Below are positions 1 to 10,357 of a stretch of 64,000 nucleotides of DNA, piece after piece (the stretch's first letter is position 1; each line of letters begins with the position of its first letter). The translations under genes were made by a program, and so were the position numbers. The stretch is from the NCBI GenBank assembly GCA_023376005.1, contig CM042152.1, positions 86,494,876 to 86,558,875 on the forward strand, given 5' to 3'. The DNA comes from Doryteuthis pealeii (Eukaryota; Mollusca; Cephalopoda; Myopsida; Loliginidae). The notes under the pieces were generated by a model. That model ran no database searches. It saw only the letters and a list, made by a program, of their open reading frames with translations, and was not told the origin of the DNA.

Positions 1-490
1 AAAAAAAAATTTTGGAAAAGAAAACCAGCACAAGAGAAGATTTAATAATAAAATCTAAAAAACAGGAATGAGAAATAGGAAAGCCCAGAATGTTGTCAAT
101 GGGAAATAATCTTTGTACTGATAAAGATATAAAAGGTCCAATTCCTTGGTTGAATGAGAACTAATCTCATAATTAACTGTCAATACAATCAATCAGTCAA
201 CAATTCAGAACCATTTCAGGATTTGGCAGAATTTTTCTGGTTTTTCTCAGATTTAACAAGAATAAAACAAGTCAAAGAAAACAGAACAAATATGATCTGA
301 AATAGCCTTTACCAAAAAAATGTCCCATTCAAATAAATCACAAAATTATTCTACCTAGACAAAATGAAGCTTTTGTAATTTCAAGTGTATCAATTTATTG
401 ATAAGGAAATGGATTATTTGATTTTAATCAGATCAATGAATATCTATCTTCATTTTTTTTTTTTTTTTAGAAATCATAATACACATGAGT
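1..490. other. AT-rich sequence without recognised feature
   Basis: No gene, repeat unit or RNA signal is recognised before the foldback arm that begins near 491. A (T)18 run lies near 452. The sequence is non-coding in appearance, with stops in all frames. Confidence 0.5.
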
Positions 491-1000
491 TAAAAAGCTG
501 TGAGGTAATTTATGAGGAAGTGCGTCCCGGTCTCCTGCCTCAAGAGTTGCTGCCTGGTGACTATTAAAATAATGACCCAGCTCAGTCTATTCAAAACTAT
601 CCATCTATCTATCTCAATTTGTTCATATTTATCTATATTACTTTAAATACTAAGATTTTTTTTTATTCATGTTTGTTTAATGTCTTGTTTTTAGTTTAAA
701 TAAACAAGAATTACAACAAAAAAAAGAAGCGACCCCCCCCCCAAATACATTTACTTGTCGAAAATATCTATCTCCATTTGTTCGTATCTATCTATATTAT
801 TTTGTTTGTTTATCTATCTATCTATCTCAGTCTATTCAAAATTATATATCCATCTTTATATCTAAACAAGAATTACGACAAATTACGATAAATAAACAAG
901 AATCATGACGAGCTGGGGTTGTTATTTTGATAGTCACCGGATAGCGGTTTTTGAGGCAGGAGACCGGACGCACTTCCTCATAAATTACCAGCTGTGAAAT
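491..1000. repeat. Foldback element with TATC-rich loop
   Basis: The segment at about 491-585 and the reverse complement of about 912-1000 match along most of their length, including the shared block AATTTATGAGGAAGTGCGTC. The roughly 320-bp loop is rich in TATC and contains TTTG-type simple sequence, A-rich runs and a C9 tract near 733. Arms this long around a low-complexity loop fit a foldback transposon or an inverted duplication. No transposase is encoded. A similar TATC-rich stretch without arms occurs at about 15985-16200. Confidence 0.6.
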
Positions 1001-1481
1001 TAAAAATATTTTCAGAAAAGATAGTACAAGTGTCTTGAATATCTACCATAAACATATTATTAGCATGGAAGAGTTCCCAGAGGCCAATGTAAGTGAGTCT
1101 CTGTCTGTCTGTCTCTCTTTGAACTCACTAAACAGAGCCTCGTGCTAATGTTGCTTCTATTCAAAGACTATACATATAAAATGGTTTTTCACTTGCTACA
1201 ACATGATTAATTTGCCAATTTCACATCTTGATTACAAGTGAATTTTTGTGTGGTCTTGTGCCAAAATATATTCATTGAAATAAAATATATATATGCCTGT
1301 ATGTACAGATGTGACTGTGTCTATAAAAATATATATACTGCATACACTTCATCAAATTTTATTATACAAGTTAATGTTTCTCTAATAAAATTGGTATTAA
1401 CCAGTCAGTGTTGGTAAAACTTTACTGGATATATGTATATGAGCAATATATCAAACTGGCTTTAAGAATATCACACAAAGA

Positions 1482-1784
1482 TATTGAAGTCAGTAAATCT
1501 ACTGTTGGTTTGAATAAAGCAGCTAACTAAGTACACATTAAGCAGTGTCCAAGACAGTTGGTATATATAGAAATCAAGAATGACCCATTCATGAATTTGG
1601 GTGATTTGGGTCATTCCATTCCTTAAGTTCTGATTGGCTGCTTGATTTGAATGATATTGTTGAGTCATATATATCCTGTCATTCTGCAGTAGACTTTGTG
1701 ACATTCGGGTTTGTATTTAAGTTACAATCGTTTGTTGCCTTGTCTTCCCAGTTTGACATTAATTGGAACTTTAGTTATTCTTCA
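1482..1784 (-). mobile_element. Solo LTR (LTR family 1), 5-bp target duplication AAAGA
   Basis: This 303-bp element runs from TATTGAAGTCAG to TTATTCTTCA and is flanked by AAAGA at 1477-1481 and 1785-1789. It contains an inverted CCAAT box (GATTGG), TATA-like blocks and no coding sequence, as expected of an LTR left after recombination. At least seven relatives are present in the window. Orientation is tentative: the strand is chosen so the element starts with TG and CCAAT precedes a TATATATA block, as in the related copy at 57251. A five-base duplication is typical of Ty3/gypsy-like integrases. Confidence 0.75.
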
Positions 1785-1837
1785 AAAGAGATTTGAGAAA
1801 GATTAAAGGGGTAATAAGCAAGAAAATATTTAGTAAA

Positions 1838-2040
1838 GTAAAGCTAGTTTGAATTTTGTTTTCCTTCTCTTATACTGGTTGCCAAACTAAGTCCTACTGT
1901 TTACCCATAGCTGGGGGAGAAAGTACTGATGGATACCAAAACCATTAGTAGAAAATGAAATTAAGATAGCTTTGTCTAGGATTGAACTAGGGTCACTAAT
2001 AAGTGTTTTTGCTAAGCACATATCCATAGTCATGAATGTA
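1838..2040 (-). mobile_element. SINE-D, diverged partial copy
   Basis: It matches the SINE-D body in reverse: a block like TTTACCCATAGCTGG, then an eroded B-box region near AGGATTGAACTAGG. The tRNA-like head is poorly preserved. Compare the complete copies at 21129 and 59883. Confidence 0.5.
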
Positions 2041-2451
2041 AAGCTATATCAGATGGGTCTGATAGCTGGGCTCAAGATTGGGTTCAATCAATACAATGGG
2101 AAGGTAAATGTTTTTGACAGGTATTGTAAGCAGTAGAATTATAGGATCCTTTAAAGTTGATGATGATATCATGATAAATACAGAAACGTTTTTGATCAAT
2201 ACAGATTGCAAACAAGAAGATTTAAGCTAAAGATTATATTCATGCAATATAATGAATGCTCCTTTACATTCTGAAAAGCTGACCTTGTCAAAAATGGTTT
2301 TAATGTTACAGGATTAAGGATTAATGGAATGGTCATTGGTCTCTTGTTATTAATCCAACACAAAACATTTGGTTCATCAAGTTTTATGAGAACTGATAAC
2401 TATTCAAGCAAAAAAGATCTCTAGGAAACAATAAAAACTGGAATAAAAAGG
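2041..2451. other. AT-rich interval without recognised feature
   Basis: No open frame, tandem unit or known repeat recognised. Confidence 0.4.
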
Positions 2452-2868
2452 AACTGAAACCTTGAGATTTAAAAGGTCAGGAAAAACGATAACAAAACAA
2501 TAAAGAGATAACACCAAATATTGAGAACAAAAGGTGAATTCAAGTATTTGACTAGAAACGGTCTTATTTGATGAAATATATTATGAGGGTCATTCGTTAA
2601 GGACCTTTTTTTTCATAAATATAAAGTCTGCTTAGTTTATATTTGCTTAATATCACAAAATATTTGTTTTGAGGATATTCAAAATGGTGTTAAATCAGAG
2701 TGCTCCAGGCTTGAATAGAATTCTGTCATTAAAGTTTTGGTGGCCAAGAAGTGCAAACCATGTGAACTGAAACCTTGAGATTTAAAAGGTCAGGAAAAAG
2801 ATAACAAAACAATAAAGAGACAACACCAAAGATTGAGAACAAAAGGTGAATTCAAGTATTTGACTAGA
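2452..2868. repeat. Direct repeats flanking a mariner-like 5' fragment
   Basis: Two near-identical 103- to 106-bp segments (2452-2557 and 2766-2868, both containing TTGAGATTTAAAAGGTCAGG) enclose a fragment at about 2558-2765. That fragment matches the start of the mariner relic at 3310: a TIR-like GGGTCATTCGTTAAGGAC, a T-rich leader and the first transposase codons. The arrangement implies a segmental duplication with the mariner fragment in between. Confidence 0.6.
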
Positions 2869-2930
2869 TGTTAAGTATCTGGCCGCCATCCTTGGCCAGT
2901 TGTAAAGAACTTAAAGTAAATAAGTAAGTA

Positions 2931-3117
2931 AGTCCCGAGTTATAGAATCCTTTGGTAAGTGAATAAGTCCTGTGATATAGAATCCTTCGGTAAGTGAATA
3001 AGTCCTGTGATATAGAATCCTTCGGTAAGTGAATAAGTCCTGTTATATAGAATCTTTGGTAAGTGAATAAGTCCTGTTATATAGAATCTTTGGTAAGTGA
3101 ATAAGTCCTGTGATATA
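2931..3117. repeat. 35-bp minisatellite, about 5 copies
   Basis: The unit GTGAATAAGTCCTGTGATAT followed by AGAATCCTTCGGTAA is repeated about five times with small changes. It starts next to an (AAGT)n run. Confidence 0.85.
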
Positions 3118-3309
3118 ATACTGCATTCCGTCTTCCAAGAAGATCCAAGTAGTAATGCTAGTATGACCAGAAAAGGCCAGTATAAATAATAATATCAGCA
3201 GCAGAGCACTGCCAGTGATTGGACAATAGGTTGGTCACATGTTTATCAGCGAGTCTATAAGTACAAGTAGCCATCTGGCACACACCTTATATCAGAAAAT
3301 TCTCAACAC

Positions 3310-4190
3310 TAGAAACGGTCTTATTTGATGAAATATGTTATGAGAGTCATTCGTTAAGGACACTTTTTTTTCATAAATATAAAGTCTGCTTAGTTTATAA
3401 TTGCTTAATAGCAAAATATTTTAATATCACAAAATATTTGTTTTGAGGATATTCAAAATGGTGTTAAATCAGAGTTCTCCAGGCTTGAATAGAATTCTAT
3501 CATTAAAGTTTTGGTGGCTGAGAAGTGCAAACCATGTGAAATTTACAGAACAATGTCTGATGCGTACATAGAAGTATGTTTTCGTCATAAAATGTTTACA
3601 AAAGGACTAAGCCAGTCCACAGAGCGGAAACACACTGTAGCGTTAGTTTCGTATTTGCCTGGGAGAGTTGTCTGCCCGTTTAGTTTGCTGGCGCCTGCTA
3701 GGGGCCGGTTATATTTAAGCAGCTGGTTTGAACGCTTCTTTCTCTTTTTTCCGGTTGCTCGACTATGAGACACATGGGTTAGTTAAGGTCTACCCCTTAC
3801 ATTACTGTAAGTTATTAACACAGCATGGACTATCCCTAGTCTCATGTCTGTGGCTTTTATGTATATCTTGTACCATTCATGAATGTGTCTTTATCTTTCT
3901 ACATGTAACTTTGTTTTACCTATGTATTATGTATCTTGTTATATCCATGTGCTGTATACGTATTAAATGTTTTGTTTATCAAACCTTTGTCGGAGTCTTG
4001 TATTCAAGTATATATAACTTTGAATCCTTTTTTACAACACTGACTAGCCAGTAAAGAAAAAGTTCTGGCCACAGCAGTCAGTGGAACATGAAAGAATCTA
4101 TCAGTATTGATTTCCTTGAAAAAGGTGCAGCTGTAAATAGTGCTTCCTAGGCAAAATTCACCATATTTATTGAATGAACCTCATATAAAC
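3310..4190 (+). pseudogene. Mariner-like transposase relic, interrupted by a solo LTR
   Basis: Upstream, a TIR-like block GAGTCATTCGTTAAGGACAC is followed by a T-rich leader and a frame at about 3494-3635 encoding VLVAEKCKPCEIYRTMSDAY, which I recognise as the N-terminal helix-turn-helix region of mariner/SETMAR-type transposases. The frame is cut after codons for ERKHT by the LTR at 3636-4036. Downstream the original frame resumes with a stop and PVKKKF. A shifted frame (about 4088-4147) gives SISIDFLEKGAAVNSAS and another gives QNSPYLLNEPHI, both typical of the C-terminal half. The middle of the transposase is missing, so this was an internally deleted copy before the LTR landed. It is dead: stop codon, frameshifts, deletion and insertion. 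Confidence 0.75.
3636..4036 (+). mobile_element. Solo LTR (type 2), TG...CA ends, 4-bp duplication ACAC
   Basis: The 401-bp element starts TGTAGCGTTAG and ends TTTTTTACA. It is flanked by ACAC at 3632-3635 and 4037-4040. A TATA-like GGTTATATTTAAGC lies near 3704, a polyadenylation-like ATTAAA near 3962, and ACCTTTGTCGGAG follows, a block also seen in the LTR-like repeats at 27.6-28.2 kb and 30.8-31.4 kb. Removing the element and one ACAC copy rejoins the mariner codons on either side, which confirms the boundaries. No internal retrotransposon sequence remains. Confidence 0.75.
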
Positions 4191-4638
4191 ATATAATTAA
4201 GTAGAGTGATTTTCTAATTGAAATCTTAGTAAATAATTGCATTAAGCAAATTTATAACTTTTGGCAATTAACAAAAGGGTTCATTTGTAGGGTGAGGGGG
4301 GGGGCTGCATGCTCATTAACAGCATTCCTTAACAAAATTCTTTATTAGAATATTTAAAAAAAGACCACCAAACTACAAAATGGTAGAACTAATTTATTGC
4401 TATTTATTTTGATAATTTAGATAAATGATTTGCCAGAAGGTCTCATTTGCTTTATTATTTCTCTTTTTATTCTGGAATCCAGAAGTTTAACACAAAGTCA
4501 ATAAAGAATGTCACCCATAAATGAATTTGCCCCTAGAATTTAAAAAAAATACAAGTTCAGTCTTCTTCAGAATTATACATACTAGGATTTTATTATTTTA
4601 TTATTTCTAATGGAATGTTATATTTATTACCCTATATA
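4191..4638. other. AT-rich interval without recognised feature
   Basis: Contains only a G9 tract near 4297 and short A/T runs. Confidence 0.4.
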
Positions 4639-4871
4639 GGGCCAGGTTAGCTCAGTCGGTAGTGCATTCGGCTAAAAACCACAAGGTTCCTAGTTTGATA
4701 CTGGCCCTCGCCAACTCAGCGTATGAGTAGCACAGGGATCTGTGTGGTAAAGTAAGGAGCTGATGGTTGCCTCAGACGCAAAAACAATTTCCTTGGTCTA
4801 GCACTAGTGAAAAGGGGATAGACTCCCTTGCTGATTGGCTGATACCTACTGTAGGCCACCCCGATGACTAA
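4639..4871 (+). mobile_element. SINE-A (tRNA-Lys-like head)
   Basis: The head contains an A box (TTAGCTCAGTCGGTAG) and a diverged B box (GTTTGATACTGG), the internal RNA polymerase III promoter of tRNA-derived SINEs. The body continues with CAACTCAGCGTATGAGTAGC and ends near GATGACTAACT. About ten bases of the body (the GTGTGGCGCTCCAC region) are missing compared with other copies. Confidence 0.85.
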
Positions 4872-4887
4872 CTATTTATTACCAAAA

Positions 4888-5083
4888 TCTACAGCATAGA
4901 AATTCTTAACCAAAAATATAAACTTATAGCAGTTCTAAATTAATTAAATCTCACCGATACATTTATGAAATTTTATTTTTTGTTAGTTTCAATGCTGTAG
5001 AGTTTGGGAATAAATGATACTTAATCATATATATTTTTATTGTATAATGCTCCACAGAAAACAATAAAATCTTGGTTTGGTTT
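4888..5083 (+). repeat. Dispersed repeat shared with 29165-29300
   Basis: Both places carry ATG(C/T)TGTAGAGTTTGG followed by (G/T)AATAAAT and end with AATAAAATCTTGGT. Class unknown. Confidence 0.45.
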
Positions 5084-5412
5084 CTTTGTTTAATTGGCAT
5101 ATCAACATTTTGGGGTTATTTAATGCCAAATCCATCCTTGTAGAAGAACTGTAGTGGTACTATTTGACCCATAGCTGGGAAGAGTGATAAGAGGTTCACA
5201 CCTTTCCCAATAGTATCAGTCCATAAGTGAACATAATAGCATAACTGGAGTTCAAACTTTCTTACTACAATGTCATGGCACTATTTAACCTATATCTGGA
5301 AGGATGAGGGTGTTCATACCTTTCCCAAGAGTATCAGTCCAAAAGTGAACATAATAGCATGACTGGAGTTTAAACTCACTTATGATATTACAGTACAGCA
5401 CATTAGCTTCCA
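5084..5412 (-). mobile_element. SINE-C, one copy plus a partial tandem copy
   Basis: The 3' tail (in reverse, GGCATATCAACATTTTGGGG) is followed by the SINE-C body with ATAGCTGG and CCTTTCCCAA. From about 5275 the body is repeated (ACCTTTCCCAAGAGTATCAG), giving a second head-truncated copy. The complete version is at 32186. Confidence 0.6.
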
Positions 5413-5572
5413 TGTCATGGTGACCACCCTCTCCCATGGTATGTTTAGTGTAGATGAAAATTGGGGTTAGACATGGTTTTGGTGCCAATGCAGGATTACC
5501 ACTAACCGAGAGCATGCTAGCCCTATTTTACAATACCACCTTTGTCAGTTTTCTTTACATCATTTTTTTGAA

Positions 5573-6245
5573 TACATTTTTTAGTAAAAGTCATTTCTAA
5601 TGCATTTTTTAGTAAAAATCATTTCAATGCATTTTTATAGCGAAAGTCATTTGCAATAATGCATTTTTATAGTAAAAATCATTTCCAATGCATTTTTTAT
5701 AGTAAAAATATTTCCAATGCATTTTTATAGTAAAATCATTTCCAATGCATTTTTATAGTAAAAATCATTTATGCATTTTTATAGCGAAAGTCATTTCCAA
5801 TGCATTTTTTATAGTAAAAATCATTTCCAATGCATTTTTATAGTAAAAATCATTTCCAATCCATTTTTAATTCATTTTTATAGTAAAAATCATTTCTAAT
5901 GCATTTTTATAGTAAAAATCATTTCTAATGCATTTTTATAGTAAAAATCATTTCTAATGCATTTTTATAGTAAAAATCATTTCTAATTCATTTTTATAGT
6001 AAAAATCATTTCTAATTCATTTTTTATAGTAAAAATCATTTCTAATGCATTTTTATAGTAAAAATCATTTCTATTCATTTTTATAGTAAAAATCATTTCT
6101 AATGCATTTTTATAGTAAAATCATTTCTAATTCATTTTATAGTAAAAATCATTTCTAATTCATTTTTATAGTAAAAATCATTTCTAATTCATTTTATAGT
6201 AAAAATCATTTCTAATTCATTTTTATAGTAAAATCATTTCTAATG
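5573..6245. repeat. 29-bp minisatellite, about 23 copies
   Basis: The consensus unit is CATTTTTATAGTAAAAATCA plus TTTCTAATG. Copies vary by one or two bases and by A/T run length; GCA/TCA variants at the unit start occur in blocks. The array has no open frame. Confidence 0.9.
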
Positions 6246-6531
6246 TTACTTAAGATGCAGCCACTGCATATAATCCTTTGTTGCATTCACATCTTTCCAG
6301 TAAACAAGCATTAATTCGATGATATAAAAACTGAAATAACTGATAATATGAACATAAAGAGAATTTGATTGAAATTCACACATGAAGTCGGTGAACAAGA
6401 TGTCAATAATGAATTGTTAATTCTGTGGTGTTATATATGAATTGTATGATAAGATGATAATGTCATTGGAAAGCTGGGATATGTTCTAAAAGTCCAAACA
6501 ACTAATTTTAAAAATTGGTAACCATTAACCA

Positions 6532-6790
6532 GGGGCCGGGTTAGCTCAGTCGGTAGAGCGTTTGGCTAGAAAACACAAGGTTCCTAGTTCGATACCGGTC
6601 CTCGCCAACTCAGCGTTATGAGTAGCACAGGGATCTGTGCTGTAAAGAAAGGAGCTGATGGTAGGTGTGGCGCTCCACCTCAGATGCCAAAAACAATCTC
6701 CTTGGTCTAGCGCTATTGAAAAGGGGATAGACTCCCTCACTGATTGGCTGATACCGACATTAGGCAGCCCCGACGACTTTACTATTACTT
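6532..6790 (+). mobile_element. SINE-A, full length, 11-bp target duplication
   Basis: The element begins GGGGCCGGGTTAGCTCAGTC, has a B box AGTTCGATACC, and ends in an ACTT-rich tail. It is flanked by ACCATTAACCA at 6521-6531 and 6791-6801. This fixes both ends of the family. The head resembles tRNA-Lys over the A-box half but lacks a normal anticodon arm, so it is not a tRNA gene. Confidence 0.9.
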
Positions 6791-7030
6791 ACCATTAACC
6801 AAAGGAATCCTCTATACTGTGGTGAACCCCTGACTCTAATTCTTAGATGGGTGTATGTCTGTATGTATATTAGATTAATTGATTTTAACAGCATATCAAC
6901 CTGTCTAGGGTTATTTTATACCTACAGGTTAGGAAATTGCATTCATATTTACTTTTTTGTATAGTTGTTTCAAATGAATTTAAAAAAATTTTTTTTTGCA
7001 GATGCTCATATTTGAACACACATAATTTTT

Positions 7031-7592
7031 AAACAAATCCATTTGACCCAATCGGTGGAACTCTAACAGGCAGTACTTTCACATCTGATCCAAGCGGATC
7101 TGGGATTAATATCAATGGAAGGGTACTCAACACTCAAACTCAGATATCCAGAACTGGAGACTCACCATCAGATACAGTTTCATATATCACAGCTTGGCAG
7201 GGTTAGCTCAGTCGGTAGAGCGTTCGGCTAGAAACCACAAAGGTTCCTAGTTCGATACCCGCCCTCGCCAACTCAGCGTATGAGTAGCACAGGGATCTGT
7301 GCAGTAAAGTAAGGAGCTGATGGTAGGTGTGGCGCTCCACCTCAGACGATTGGGATTAATATCAATGAAAGGGTACTCAACACTCCTCAGATCTCCAGAA
7401 CTGGAGACTCACCATCAGATACAGTTTCATATATCACAGCTTGGCAGGGTTAGCTCAGTCGGTAGAGCATTCGGCTAGAAACCACAAAGGTTCCTAGTTC
7501 GATACCCGCCCTCGCCAACTCAGCGTATGAGTAGCACAGGGATCTGTGCAGTAAAGTAAGGAGCTGATGGTAGGTGTGGCGCTCCACCTCAG
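7031..7592 (+). repeat. Tandemly duplicated composite of repeat B fragment and SINE-A head
   Basis: A diverged repeat-B fragment (about 7031-7196, including GACTCACCATCAGATACAGT) is directly followed by a SINE-A head and body (7197-7349). The sequence then repeats from GGGATTAATATCAATG(G)AA at about 7102 and again at about 7352, with the same B fragment and a second SINE-A. The unit is about 245 bp. The first SINE-A stops inside its body where the duplication joins. Confidence 0.8.
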
Positions 7593-7696
7593 ACGCTAAA
7601 ATAATCTCCTTGGTCTAGCGCTAGTGAAAAGGGGATAGACTCCCTCGCTGCATGGCTGATACCGACATTAGACCGCCCCGACGACTTTACTTACTT
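7445..7696 (+). mobile_element. SINE-A, second copy of the tandem composite, with tail
   Basis: A box TTAGCTCAGTCGGTAGAGC, B box AGTTCGATACC, complete body and an ACTTACTTT tail. It lies in the right half of the duplicated composite. A CGCTGCATGG variant stands where other copies read CGCTGATTGG. Confidence 0.85.
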
Positions 7697-7796
7697 TATA
7701 TTCTAAGCCCTGTTGACAGGGTGAAGTTTTACTCATATGAATGTGATTTGAAGTCAACATGTACAATGGGACATAATCAAAAAATAGCAATGAAGA

Positions 7797-7804
<8 letters not shown>

Positions 7805-7840
<36 letters not shown>
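7805..7840. repeat. (TA)n microsatellite
   Basis: Pure alternating TA of 36 bp directly abutting the Helitron start. Confidence 0.95.
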
Positions 7841-7843
<3 letters not shown>

Positions 7844-8457
7844 TATTATAATGGAGATTGTGTGTTTTTCTGTCTGTAACCGAAACTATATTACTAATCG
7901 AGTCACAATTAACATAGTTATTTACATCACATTCTTCATGATTTTATTTATATTTAAAACTCAATTATTAATAAAATTGCTTCACCTTTTTATTAGTGTT
8001 GTCCATATCTACAAACTAATAACATGCTATTGTATTTATATATACAAAAAATAGCGGTTTGCAGTGTGAACGGGAAGGCTAATTTGCATATTGATATTAA
8101 AAATGTGATTTTATTAAATATGTGCTTAGTATTATTGATTTCTAACTGTTTGGTTTTATTTTAATGAATATAAGCAAAAATCTCTCCAATGAATCTTAAA
8201 TGAAATCCATTAATAAGAAAAAATAAGTGTAATTTTATTCTTTATTTCCTAATTTAACTAAATAGTTAAATAAGTAAAATTCAGCAATGAAAGACGGCAG
8301 TGATGGAAGAGTAAGTTTCATTTCTATTTTTCTATTATAATCCCACTCTGTTTCAAATCTTTTTATCTGCATTCTTATTAGACTTTCTAATTTAATACGA
8401 TATTTCATTACATTAAAACTTAAATACTTGCACCCGGAGGGTGCATATATTTGCTAG
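7841..8457 (+). mobile_element. Non-autonomous Helitron, copy 1 (617 bp)
   Basis: The 5' end is TCTTATTATAATGGAGATTG. The 3' end has a hairpin (GCACCC-GGA-GGGTGC, 8430-8444), nine bases, then CTAG at 8454-8457. TC start, CTRR end and a hairpin close to the 3' end are the diagnostic Helitron features, and it sits between A and T with no target duplication. It encodes no Rep/helicase; the open frames in it are AT-rich noise. It is nearly identical to the copy at 9728. Confidence 0.85.
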
Positions 8458-9226
8458 TATATATAAAGTATAGTGTGCGTGCAGATGTTAAGAAAGAGCA
8501 GGAAAGTGTTTTCTCAAATTCTTATTTTTTTAAAAATACTTTGTTAATAGAAGATAAAATATGTCAACTGTGTTTTTTATACTGATAGGAATAGTTTTAT
8601 TTTCGTTTCGAAATTTTAGAAAAAAACAAAAAAGACAAATACTCAGAAGTTGATCCTTGTCAGATTCAACTTTAAGAACTGAATATCTTTTTTTCTTTTG
8701 CCATTTCAATTTTGGTTTTATGTTAAACAAATTAAATTCTCATGTAAAAATGGCCTTTTCACGGTTTCCAACAATTTTAAGAATTGATACATTTTTAAGA
8801 TTTTTTTAACTGAAATTCTGGCCTGTTATTCAAGACTGGGAAATATCTGTTCATTTTTTTTTTTCTTTTTTGTTTTAGTTTTCACCTCAACCACAAATGG
8901 GCTATTTTTAATTATATTATATTCATAATCATTGTTTGGAACAAAGTTACAGAAAATGTTGGATTTTAAAAATGTTACTATTTCTAGGAATCAAACAAAA
9001 ATAGTGCTAAAAATGACTGATTTATTTTTATTTCTTTGATGAAAATTTTAGACAAAGAATTAATTCGTTGGAATATGTGCATTTTCTGCATAAGAATTAA
9101 TTTGTTGGAATATCTGCTTTTTCTGCATTTCTGTTAAAATTCTATTCCTCAATGAAACATTGGCAATAAAATTGAGAAAAGCAAGTAGAGGTTTGTATTC
9201 ATGTGTATATGCAAATATATATATCT
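8458..9226. other. AT-rich interval without recognised feature
   Basis: A/T runs and a short local duplication near 9060-9125 (AAGAATTAATTTGTTGGAAT-like). No gene seen. Confidence 0.4.
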
Positions 9227-9475
9227 AAGTAAAGTAAGTAAAGTCGTCGGGGTGGCCTAAAGTCAGTATCAGCCAGACAGCAAAGGAGTCTATCCCCTTT
9301 TCAATAGCACTAGACCAAGGAGATTATTATTGCATCTGAGGTGGAGTGCCACACCTACCATCAGCTCTTTACTTTACTGCACAGATCTCTGTGCTACTCA
9401 TACATTGAGTTGGCGAGGGCTGGTATCGAACCAGGAACCTTGTGGTCCCAAGGCAGACACTCTACTGACTGAGAT
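9227..9475 (-). mobile_element. SINE-A, minus strand, eroded head
   Basis: Reads in reverse from the (AAGT)n tail and GTCGTCGGGGTGGCC through the body to a decayed A-box region near 9455-9475. Confidence 0.8.
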
Positions 9476-9580
9476 AAAGAACTAATAAATACTCTATATA
9501 GCTATGATTATTCCTAGAACCTGTCGCAGTTTGAGAGCTCAATGTGTGCTCTTAATGTTAGAGTCACAGAGAAAATTTAT

Positions 9581-9691
9581 AAGTAAAGAAATATCAAAAG
9601 ACTTAGAGATTTAGCATTATAGTCTATTATAGTCTAAGCTCCCTGAAATAGACTATAAAGCTAAATCTCTAAGTCTTTTGTTATTTCTTTA

Positions 9692-9694
<3 letters not shown>
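9581..9694. repeat. Inverted repeat, about 48-bp arms
   Basis: AAGTAAAGAAATATCAAAAG at the left is mirrored by CTTTTGTTATTTCTTTACTT at the right, and pairing continues inward through AGAGATTTAGC and ATAGTCTATT. The right arm runs straight into the (TA)n tract before Helitron copy 2. Confidence 0.8.
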
Positions 9695-9727
<33 letters not shown>

Positions 9728-9730
<3 letters not shown>

Positions 9731-10344
9731 TATTATAATGGAGATTGTGTGTTTTTCTGTCTGTAACCGAAACTATATTACTAATCGAGTCACAGTTAAC
9801 ATAGTTATTTTCATCACACTCTTCATGATTTTATTTATATTTAAACCTCAATTGTTAATAAAATTGCTTCACCTTTTTATTAGTGTTGTCCATATCTACA
9901 TACAAATAACATGCAATTGTATTTATATATACAAAAAATAGCGGTTTGCAGTGTGAACGGGAAGGCTAATTTGCATATTGATATTAAAAATGTGATTTTA
10001 TTAAATATGTGTTTAGTACTATTGATTTCTAACTGTTTGGTTTTATTTTAATGAATATAAGCAAAAATCTCGCCAATGAATCTTAAATGAAATCCATTAA
10101 CAAGAAAAAATAAGTGTAATTTTATTCTTTAGTTCCTAATTTAACTAAATAGTTAAATAAGTAAAATTCAGCAATGAAAGACGGGAGTGATGGAAGAGTA
10201 AGTTTTATTTCTATTTTTCTATTATAACCCCACTCTGTTTCAAATCTTTTTATCTGCATTCTTATTAGACTTTCTAATTTAATACGATATTTCATTACAT
10301 TAAAACTTAAATACTTGCACCCGGAGGGTGCATATATTTGCTAG
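9728..10344 (+). mobile_element. Non-autonomous Helitron, copy 2 (617 bp)
   Basis: Same ends as copy 1, same length and nearly identical sequence. The hairpin lies just upstream of CTAG (10341-10344). The 5' side abuts a (TA)n tract. Its 3' end faces the 3' end of copy 3 across a foldback. Confidence 0.85.
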
Positions 10345-10357
10345 TATATATAATGTA

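Noticed and set aside
3118..3309. An additional LTR, from GTGATTGGACAATAGG and GAGTCTATAAGTAC
   Set aside because: CCAAT-like and TATA-like motifs are there, but no ends, no target duplication and no second copy were found.
4150..4185. Mariner 3' terminal inverted repeat at GAATGAACCTCATATA
   Set aside because: It resembles the inverse of the 5' TIR but also matches transposase codons, so the likeness may be chance.
6532..6605. A functional tRNA-Lys gene
   Set aside because: A and B boxes are present but the anticodon arm and acceptor pairing are not; target duplications and the SINE body show it is a retroposon.
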